From: Dipteronia dyeriana
Taxonomy: Eukaryota > Streptophyta > Magnoliopsida > Sapindales > Sapindaceae
NCBI GenBank assembly: GCA_032871835.1
Contig: CM065297.1
Span: 69,055,253-69,119,252, forward strand
DNA length: 64,000 bases
Direction: 5' to 3'
Under the pieces are notes generated by a model. It made no database searches, was not told where the DNA came from, and saw only the letters and a list, made by a program, of their open reading frames with translations. Positions 55,848-64,000 of the stretch are shown here, piece after piece. Position 1 is the first letter of the stretch; every line of letters starts with the position of its first letter. A program made the translations under genes and the position numbers.

Positions 55848-56568
55848 AACCCAAGTAAGTCTGAACACGGGTACTCGACACATTATGTTCTACTCGGGAC
55901 AACACAAGAAACCCGAGTAGAACAGTTCAGCATACGATTCGTATACGTGAGTAAGCCCGAGAATCATACTCCAATATGCAAAACGACCGTATCAAAGAGT
56001 TTCTAGAATGATAAAACACTAAACAGGAAATAAATCCAAAATCAGGCAACAACTACTACTCTAGAAGACTACACGCCGATAAGGAAATAAGTCCTCAATG
56101 GACTATGCCACCAGAATCCCAGTAAGATTCAAACTCGATCTTCACAAGGTCTCTGAAATAGGAAATAGGATAAAGACGGTTTCAAAAAGCAATCAATCTT
56201 AATTAAAATACAATTCCTTTTTTTTTTTACTTTTACAACAAGGATTAGGGTTCTATGCACATATAAATAGTCCCATAATCTCATTGTAAAAGAAGGAACG
56301 ACATAGAGAAACAACTCAAAAAAGTAATCACTGCAAGAGAGAGGACAGAGAGATCATGTTGTGTAATTCCTTTTTTAAATAGTGGATTTGGCTTGGTTGT
56401 TCATTCAACCACCCGTGGATGTTTCTCCAACCATCTGAATTTTACCACGTAAACTCGTGTCATAATAACTTCGATTGCATTCTCTTTCTCTTCTCTTTCT
56501 CTTTTGGCAAGTCATAACCAAACCCAACGTTGTTGACTTTTTCATCCAACGAGAAATTGACGTCAACA
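55848..56568 (+). repeat. Tat2 5' LTR, main part
   Basis: Continues the LTR after A3. Rich in CTCGGG/CCCGAG motifs like the Tat1 LTR, with a run of T at about 56218-56228. Ends GACGTCAACA before the primer site. Confidence 0.6.
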
Positions 56569-56570
56569 AT

Positions 56571-56589
56571 TGGCGTTAGAATGAAGGGG
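56571..56589 (+). other. Tat2 primer-binding site candidate
   Basis: TGGCGTTAGAATGAAGGGG, two bases after the LTR end; resembles TGGCGCTAGAAGGAGGG-type sites of Tat elements. The tRNA is not identified. Confidence 0.5.
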
Positions 56590-56699
56590 TAAACCTCAGA
56601 TCTGTTTAAGAAATGGCTAGTAGCGGAAGCAAAGACAGTTCCAGGGATATATGAAAATCTCCAGATAATGCTCATATAGACGGGACCACTCAGGATCTC

Positions 56700-58470
56700 A
56701 CCATAACCACTAGAAGCCAACCAATATCCCTAACTGGCATTCAGCAAGTCCCTCCCACCAGCGAGGAAATAACGTGTCGTTTCCGTGATGCATTGCAACA
56801 ATTGCTAACGGATGCGACATAAGAAGGAATAAACCAATTGGCCGTAGAAGAGGCGCACCCGTCAAATCCTCTATCACCTTCTAGGCTTCGATCTGTTGTA
56901 ATTGGGTCAGAACCAGATGCACCAGAAGCCGTTAGGAACTCAGGACCAAGCAACCAGATTGGGGTACGACACGCAACCAGGACAAGGATCATGAAACTCC
57001 TACAGAGGAACGACCACACCAAAGGTAAAGCCACAGTCAAGCGAGCAATGATAGGCAACGTAAATATGATCGACGTAGAGATCGGTCATCGTCATCAGAG
57101 GACAGTGATCGACACTATCATAAACGTCACCGTGGGATCATACGCTTTCAAGGTTTGGCTCGTGAGACTCTGGGACAGAATGAAGAGGAGCTAGAAACAT
57201 GTATGACAATCACCCGATAGCTTAACCATCGCGGAGAGCCGATGGGCGATAGAGATGTCGTGATTCAGAGCATGACCTGAGAAGTAGAGAACAACAAGCG
57301 TCAAATAGATGTGTTGAAAAAGGCGATCCGGATATAATGAGCTGTCTGATGATGATTCTGATAGACCCTTTACCAGAAACATCCTGCGAACGCCATTCCC
57401 GGAGAGATTCAGGATGCCACACATGGAACCGTTTAAAAACGATACAGATCCAAAAGAGCATGTCAGACGATATAAAAGCGTCATAGCCTAGTATGCCCAT
57501 AACGATCCTTTGATGTGCCTTAACTTCCCACAAACCCTCAGGGATACTGGTTCAAGATGGTTCGGGAGATTGCCTCCGGCAAGTATTAGGAGTTTTAACA
57601 AGTTGAGCAGAAGCTTCTCAAGGCAATTTCTAGGGAATATGCACAGGAAAAAATTGGTGGATTGCCTTTCTCAACTGAAGCAAGGGAAAAACGAGTCGTT
57701 AAAGAAGTATCTAGGAAGATTCGGCCAAGTGGTCTCAAAAATTGGCAGCACAAATGATGAAGCAATAATCACTGCATTCATAAATAACTTGTAAAATTGG
57801 CGGCTGTCTTTTGACCTAAGAAGGGCTCTTCTAACTAGATACACAGATATGATGGATATGGCAGGTGGATACGCTCTGGCGGAAGAAGAAGAGTTGGTAA
57901 CATGAGGCAGTTACATACATGAGGGGAAACCCGAACAAAAGGATGCTGAGTCAAAGTCATAAAACCAAAAAAGGAAACAAAAAGGAAATTGACAAGAAAG
58001 GAGCAAAAACGGGGGAAGTGGACGTAATACTGACCAAACCAGGGAAAAATTTCAAGAAAAATATACGAACTACACCCTGCTTCGGAAAAGACAAGAAGAA
58101 ATCCTGATAATACTAGAAGAAAATAACCAAGTGAATGAGCCACGTCGGCAGTCCCAATTTGCTCAGCGAGACACAACGAAATATTGCAGGTTCCATAAGA
58201 AAACCAGACACGAGACCTATAAATGTTACCAGCTTATATGCTATATAGAGACCCTCATTTGGGAAGGACATCTACAAGATATAATCCTGAAGAAAGACGA
58301 GAGGTCAGAAATTCAGAAAGAGACCAAGACGGGAGATCATAATTCTGGTCGGAAAAAAAGGGTCAGTCCCGAGGCGAATGAAGTGATACAGACTATCTTC
58401 GGAGGACCATTAACTGGGAGAAATAACCGAGAGAGGACTCAGGAAATCCGAGCAGCGATGGAGGTAAGAT
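56700..58470 (+). pseudogene. Tat2 gag
   Basis: Plus-strand gag remains in several frames. The best part (57510-57794) has MCLNFPQTLRDTGSRWFGRL, SFSRQFLGNMHRKKL and LKQGKNESLKKYLGRF, the retrotrans_gag pattern of Tat elements. Upstream pieces (56838-57480) are scrambled by frameshifts. After a stop near 57793 the frame continues (WRLSFDLRRALLTRYTDMMD). A CRFHKKTRHETYKC knuckle-like motif lies near 58187-58230. Confidence 0.75.
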
Positions 58471-58489
58471 AGGATTTTGACGTTAAATT

Positions 58490-59000
58490 TATCGAGCCCT
58501 ATCCGAAGAGAATAAAGGAAGGATGGACCCAATAATATTCACTGAAGCTGACTCACATGGGGTCGATGTCTGACCAAACGATGCTCTCGTTATTAGTGCC
58601 TGAATTGGCCATAAAGAAGTCAGGAGAATTTTAGTGGACAATGGTAGCTCGACAGACATCCTCAATGTGATTGTTTATGAACAGCTCAGATTGGATCGAA
58701 ATGACTTGTAACCTTTCCATACCCCATTCAGAGGATTCTGGGAGTCGAGGTTAGGTCTCTCGGAACAATAAAGCTACCCGTGAAGATCGGAGTAGCTCAT
58801 TGCTAGAAAACAGTGTTACTTGACTTTGTGGTGGTAGATCTAGACAGCGGGCCTTATAATACGCTACTAGGTCGGCCATTCCTGAACAAAACAAAGGCGA
58901 AAACAGCTACCTACACTCTGATGATCAAGTTACCAACTGAATGGGGGGTAGGAACAATCAAAGGGTAGTAGGAGATGGCCAAAAGAGCTAATATCTCGGT
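58490..59000 (+). pseudogene. Tat2 aspartic protease
   Basis: Reads VDNGSSTDILNVIVYEQLRL at about 58638-58697 and, in another frame, VVVDLDSGPYNTLLGRPFLN at about 58829-58888. The D-N-G-S-S motif and LLGRPFL are characteristic of Tat proteases. Frame changes lie between them. Confidence 0.8.
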
Positions 59001-59079
59001 TTACAAAGACAGAGATAATAATGAACACGAAGTATGCACCTTAACACAACCAGATCAGATCAAGCAAGAAGAATCACTA

Positions 59080-59112
59080 CTGTTCGAGTTCGAGTTCGAG
59101 TTCGAGTTCGAT
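59080..59112 (+). repeat. GAGTTC hexamer repeat in the protease-RT linker
   Basis: GTTCGAGTTCGAGTTCGAGT continues for about five units and encodes alternating Phe-Glu. Confidence 0.95.
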
Positions 59113-59279
59113 CCAAAGGATGAGCCGGAGACATCAAAGAGTGAACAAATAGAGGATGTGGTCTTAAAGGAAGATGAACCGAATAAGAAGGTCAAAATTG
59201 GGGGCAACTTAGAAGAATAGGTCAAGTTAGATCTTATTGATTTGTAGAGAATACAAAGATGTGTCCGCATGGAGTAATG

Positions 59280-60055
59280 AAGACACTGTGGGGATAGATG
59301 CACGAGTAATATCACATCATTTGGCAGTGGATCCAAATGCAAAACCTGTAATACAAAAGAGATGATCTTTTAACCTTGAGAGAAGTCGGGTAATCAAGTA
59401 GGAGGTGGAGAAGTTACTCGCTGTGGGGTCGATCATAGAAATCAACTACCCTCAGTGGGTAGTAAATGTGGTTTTGGTCCAAAAGAAGAATGGCCAATGG
59501 AGAATGTGAGTGGACTTCACGGATCTGAACAAGGCTTGCCCAAAAGACAGTTTTCCACTTCCGAGAATAGACCAACTGGTTGATGCAATGTCGAGTCATA
59601 AATTACTCAGTTTTACGGATGCTTACTCGGGATACAATCAGATCCGGATGAATAAAACTGATGAAGAAAAAACAGCATTCACTACCGATCAAGGCCTGTA
59701 CTGTTATACAGTAATGCCCTTTGGGCTAAAAAATATTGAGGCAACATATCAAAGATTAGTCAATAGGATCTTCGCTCGTCAAATAGGAAGGAACATGGAA
59801 GTTTACATAGATGACATGTTAACGAAAAGTATCTCGGTAGACGAACATGTTTCGGACCTGCGTAAAACATTCGATGTCCTAAGAAGGTATCAGATGAAGT
59901 TAAATCTGAATAAATGCCTATTTGGGGTTTATTCAGGAGTGTTCCTTGGTTTCCAAGTTCACCGGAGGGGAATCGAAGTGAATCCTGAGAAGATCCAAGC
60001 CCTTCAAAAAATGACTTCACCAAGGACGTTAAAAGAGGTACAACGCCTAACATGA
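59280..60055 (+). pseudogene. Tat2 reverse transcriptase
   Basis: Copies element RNA to DNA. Preceded by a segment with ISHHLAVDPNAKPVIQKR and broken by stops, then from 59510: FTDLNKACPKDSFPLPRID, SFTDAYSGYNQIRM, DEEKTAFTTDQGLYCYTVMP, FGLKNIEATYQRLVNRIFAR, and the catalytic YIDDM at 59804-59818. It continues with NPEKIQALQKMTSPRTL to a TGA after EVQRLT. The catalytic box is intact, unlike Tat1. Confidence 0.9.
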
Positions 60056-61100
60056 TGCTTAGCTTCCATAGGCAGGTTTATCTCAAAGGCCAAAGATAGA
60101 TGTGCTACTTTTTTCAAAGTGATCAAAAATAGAAAGGGACTTGAATGGAATGAAGAGTGTGAACAGGCATTCCTGAGGATCAAAGAATACTTAGGTCAGG
60201 CTTCCATCCTCTCAAAACCTAAAATGGGAGAAATATTCCACCTGTACTTGTCCCTTACAGAGTTAGCAGTAAGCTCGGTTCTAGTCAGGACAGAAGAAAG
60301 GATACTGAGGCTAGTGTAATGTACCAACAAGGCTCTTCTTCCAGCTGAAACCAGGTATTCACAAGCAAAAAAAATGGCTCTAGCATTGGTTTCGATAACA
60401 AGAAAGTTGAGGCCGTACTTTCAGGCACATACAAGGTTTTCACCGACTGCCCGCTTAAGCAAATCCTACATAAGCCAGAAATTTAGGGAAGATTAACTAA
60501 ATGGGCGATCGAACTGAGTGAATTTGATATTCAGTACATGGCCAAGACATCACTCAACGGCCAAGTAGTGGCAGATTTTGTAGCATAATTCACAGAACTA
60601 AATCTGGAAGCAAAAATAATGTTGGGCAAGAGTTTCTCATGGAAATTATATATTGATGGTTCCTCGAACACTCATGGCAACGGGGCAGGGATCGTGGTAT
60701 GCACCCCATAAGGAGATGATGTTGAATGTGCCATGAGATTCGATTTCAAAGCAACAAATAACCAAGCCGAATATGAGGCATTGCTAGCATGGCTTAGAGT
60801 TTGCTTAGCTCTCGGAGCAGATGAGATTGGGATATCCAGTGACTCACAGGTAGTCGTCAACCAAGTCTTAAACGAGTATTAGGCCAGAGATGAAGGTATG
60901 AAAACTTATTTCCATAGCAAAACAACTCCTCCAAAAATTCAAGGAATTCAGGATTGTCCATATCCCTAGAGAAGAAAATGAAAAGGCAGATGTTTTGTCT
61001 AAACTAGCATCAGCAACAACCACAATTCGGCCAAAAAATATTCCGGTCGCGCATCTTCTCAGACCAAGTATAGTTGAGCCGAAAAACTTTGAAGTCTCAG
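60056..61100 (+). pseudogene. Tat2 RNase H domains
   Basis: Connection and RNase H remnants: LEWNEECEQAFLRIKEYLGQ, then ALLPAETRYSQAKKMALALV, a YIDGSSNTHGNGAGIVV block at about 60648-60700, and the IPREENEKADVLSKLASATT block at about 60961-61020. Stops and frameshifts at about 60318, 60485, 60587 and elsewhere. Parallels Tat1 25933-26903. Confidence 0.82.
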
Positions 61101-61126
61101 AAATCTGAACACTGTTAGACGGTTGA

Positions 61127-61906
61127 ATGACTCAGCTAAAAAGATACCTGGAAGAAGATATACTCCCGGAAGATCCCTTAGAAGCAAAAAGCATAAGGTA
61201 TTGGTCAACAAGATACACACTGATTGGAGGAGAACTGTACAGAAGAGGGTTTTCCCGAACACTCCAAAGATGTGTATCAGATGAAGATGCATACCGGATA
61301 CTACATGAAGTCTACAACGGAGTATGCAGAAACCATACTGGGGGCAGAAGTTTGGTACACAAGGTACTCAGACAAGGTTTTTATTGGTCTTTTTTATTCT
61401 CGGATGCACATCGATGTTCAGAAAGTTGCAATGCTTACAAAAGGATCGCAAATGATATTCGGAAGCCTCCTGAACAACTTAGAAGCCTCACATCCCCATG
61501 ACCATTCGCCATATGGGGACTAGACTTAATTGGTCCAATGCCAGCAGGAACAAGGGGTGAAACTAAGCACGCAATTGTGGCCGTTGATTATTTCACGAAC
61601 AGGGTAGAAGCTGAAGCGTTAGTACATATCACGGAAGCAAATACTATAAACTTTGTGAAGAAAAATATACTCTACAAATTTGGAGTCCCAACTACTATTA
61701 TCACTAACAACGGCACCCAGTTCGACAATAAAAAATCCAGGCAGCTGTGCAACGAGTACCAAATTATAAATTATTATGCCACACCTGCCCACCCTCAAAC
61801 AAATGGACAAGCTGAAGCGGTAAACAAAATCATCAAGCACACACTCAAAGCAAAGTCAAATGCCAAGAAGGGCAGTTGGGTTGAAAAACTTCCTGAAGTA
61901 TTATAG
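61127..61906 (+). pseudogene. Tat2 integrase
   Basis: N-terminal HHCC part (EVYNGVCRNHTGGRSLVHKV, CNAY instead of the second CxxC), core (LDLIGPMPAGTRGETKHAIV, VDYFTNRVEAEALVHITEAN, FGVPTTIITNNGTQFDN, HPQTNGQAEAVNKIIKHTL) and a stop at 61904-61906. The second catalytic aspartate reads as asparagine (TNNGTQ, usually TDNGTQ), and one zinc-binding cysteine is lost, so it would be inactive. Cut soon after by A4. Confidence 0.88.
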
Positions 61907-61995
61907 GCGTATCGGACGACAACAAGAACGTCTACTGGATAAATACCTTTTTCTTTGGCATTCAGAACAGAGGTTGTCATCCCGGTAGAAACATC

Positions 61996-64000
61996 TGTAG
62001 GGAAAACCCGTGCAACGGAAGCGTGAAAAATTATAATTAGGGTTTCGGTATAAATATTTTTTTTCCCTTTTAATAACAAGAACCTTAACCCTAGATTAAT
62101 GGATGTATATAATAAGCATCGTACCTTTTCTCGTGACGATTGAACTAGCACCGAATTGAATCCGTAAGATCTTCCAATCCAATCACGAACGTGAATCACT
62201 TAGGAGTGTGAGCTCCTTTCTTTAAATTGTATACATGAGGATGGAAACAAACAAAATCTCTTTCTTTGTTAGTCACAATAATCCTCTAAGAAGAAAACAA
62301 ATAACGTTAGGTCACTTGTGAATTATTAATCAATTTGATTGAAACTCGTGTGAGCCTTGATTTGATGTTGTACACAAAACCTTTTAATGTAAAGGCTACT
62401 AGTGTACTATCGAAAACTAAACGTTCTTTCTTCCCTTTCTTCTTTGCTGAATCTCACACTATTTCTTAGAGTTGATAGAATTTTTTCTAGAGCAAAAACA
62501 CAATTTTCTCCCTCAAAATTCTATGGTGGCCGAATTCTCTCCAAGTTAAAAATCCCTATAGCTGGCAAAAATTTCTCTTATATATAGAACTAGGGTTGCC
62601 CGATTTCTTATTATATATATATATATATATATAGGCCTGGCCAAAATTCCTTCTTGGATTATATTAGGATTTCAAAACCTTTCCTAAAAATGATTTACTT
62701 GGTTGTTAAGAATCCTTTCCTTAGGTGGATTTAATTGGTGGTACGAATCATTTTCAAAGAAGAATTCTACCCTTAAATAGATTTATTTGGTGACCAAGAA
62801 TCCTTTTCCAAAAAGAATTCTTTCCTACACCAAGACTTCTAATCCAACTCAATAGTGTATTTGTAACCATATTAAAGATTTCCTAATTTGAGTTGATAAA
62901 TAAATCATATTATTTATCTACTTATCAGATATAATCTTTAATATTAATTATACTACTAACAATAGTATAATATTAGGAGACCATCTACTACTAGAAAAAA
63001 AGATTTTGACTTTTAATTAAACAATTAATTAATTTCCATTTAATTAAATAATAAAATAAAAATAATATAATTAGGCTAAACTATATAGCATTGCCACCCA
63101 ACACAATATATGGACCATTATATTATTTTTTCTATTTTATTAAATCCATTGGACCTTAATAAAAAGTCCACATGTGAACTAGACTCATTATTACAAAAAG
63201 AAACAAGTCCACATATCATAATACAATTCTAGATGAACCCCTAAATTGGTCCGGTAGAATATATGAAGTGATCCATACAAGTTCGTGTGGATTGGGGATC
63301 TTGGCGGGCTATTTAAATTTAAGCTCCAATAGACACAACCCAATCAAAATCAACAAATGATTCACTTAGGTCCGATCTATTAATTTTAGTTCATTTCACT
63401 AAAGAACTAAAATTGAACACGTAAATAAATATAGAATAAGTTAATATTTCTCATTCATACCTTAGATAATCTTAATGGAGAAAGTGTATTCTCGTGAAGA
63501 ATACCAGTAATCTCCAAGAGCTGATAGACCGCCTATAGCTCTCCAAGTTACCATATTTACTCATATTACCACATTTTGAACTTGAATATTTTGACTTGTC
63601 CAGAAGCCATGTTTCAATAGACACTTTTGAAACTTAACGTTAAGATTTAATATCCAATACCTCAAAACATCCATATGATGATATTCTACTCTCATTTAAT
63701 AAATGGAGCCACGATGTCCATATCTATAAATGAAGTCCTCTATCGATTAACAAATGAATACCACCAAACTATCGAGGATAGGCTATGTTATATAATCGTA
63801 CTCATTGACAGCTCAAATGATTACACTTGCAACCATAAGTCCATCATTTATCTCAGGATTGAGATAGACTCTCCGATTGTCTTCAAGTGAAAACTTTTAT
63901 CCATTGATGGTTCTGGATAAAGTATTTCACTGTGATCCAATTCAATGCACCAAGTGCACTAGATTCTATTGCCTAAAGACACCACACTTTGATGATTTTA
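61996..64000 (-). mobile_element. A4: A-family copia LTR, runs off the window
   Basis: Starts TGTAGGGAAAACCC inside Tat2, preceded by ACATC (61991-61995), a possible target duplication whose partner is out of view. Colinear with the A1 LTR for 2 kb, with a (TA)n run at about 62610-62632. The PPT side and any internal region lie beyond 64000. Confidence 0.88.

Larger units (their letters stand above)
52683..61995 (+). mobile_element. Tat2: degenerate Tat-lineage gypsy element, split by A3 and A4
   Basis: Plus-strand gypsy element with a 5' LTR (about 52683-52745 plus 55848-56568), a primer-site-like sequence, gag, protease, RT, RNase H and integrase in that order. The pol proteins are close relatives of Tat1. 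It is cut by A3 inside its LTR and by A4 just after the integrase; anything further lies beyond the window. Stops and frameshifts occur in every domain. The LTR left end (TGTCAGAAGG at 52683) is inferred by comparison with the Tat1 LTR start TGTCGTATG. Confidence 0.8.

Overview
The window looks like a repeat-rich stretch of a flowering-plant (most likely eudicot) nuclear genome. The reasons are GT-AG introns, plant-type Ty1/copia and Ty3/gypsy pol proteins, initiator-tRNA-Met primer sites, MITE-like elements, and one spliced gene for a plant-style RINGv membrane protein. There are no bacterial features, operons, CRISPR arrays, rRNA or tRNA genes. I cannot name the species. All boundaries were read by eye, and names such as C1, G1, A1 and Tat1 are my own labels.

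Layout. 1-9372: a minus-strand copia relic (C1), split by a structurally complete non-autonomous gypsy-like element (G1, 1887-8417, target duplication TTAAG). 9373-19998: an A-family copia LTR (A2), split by a 9.5-kb plus-strand SIRE-like copia element. 19999-27437: a truncated minus-strand Tat-lineage gypsy element (Tat1) with an extra ORF on the opposite strand and a 91-bp tandem repeat. 27438-29773: one LTR and leader of another copia element (C3). 29811-40978: a G-family LTR (G2), split by a full-length but dead minus-strand copia element (A1, 30936-40693, 5-bp duplication). 40979-about 42850: a Tat-like LTR remnant. 43572-47351: the only apparently functional gene, seven exons encoding 322 residues with a C4HC3 RINGv finger and three hydrophobic segments. 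47352-52682: intergenic DNA with a Harbinger-like element, a hAT-like MITE, a LINE-type RNase H fragment and several short duplications. 52683-64000: a degenerate plus-strand Tat element (Tat2), interrupted by A3 (52746-55842, duplication ATAAG) and A4 (61996 to window end).

The elements do not form one pathway. They record a sequence of nested insertions around one gene. Decay is mostly C-to-T-type nonsense change: all five C1 stops I located are TGA at expected arginine codons, and most SIRE stops fall at expected CAA, CAG or TGG codons. The most unusual structures are the A3 element, whose body is replaced by a perfect 56-bp inverted repeat between LTR pieces while an exact 5-bp duplication is kept; the 91-bp Tat1 repeat, whose units carry a 10-bp inverted repeat; the antisense Tat1 ORF with its own intron-like and poly(A) signals; and the SIRE ends, which share sequence upstream of the apparent polypurine tract and lack a clean target duplication.
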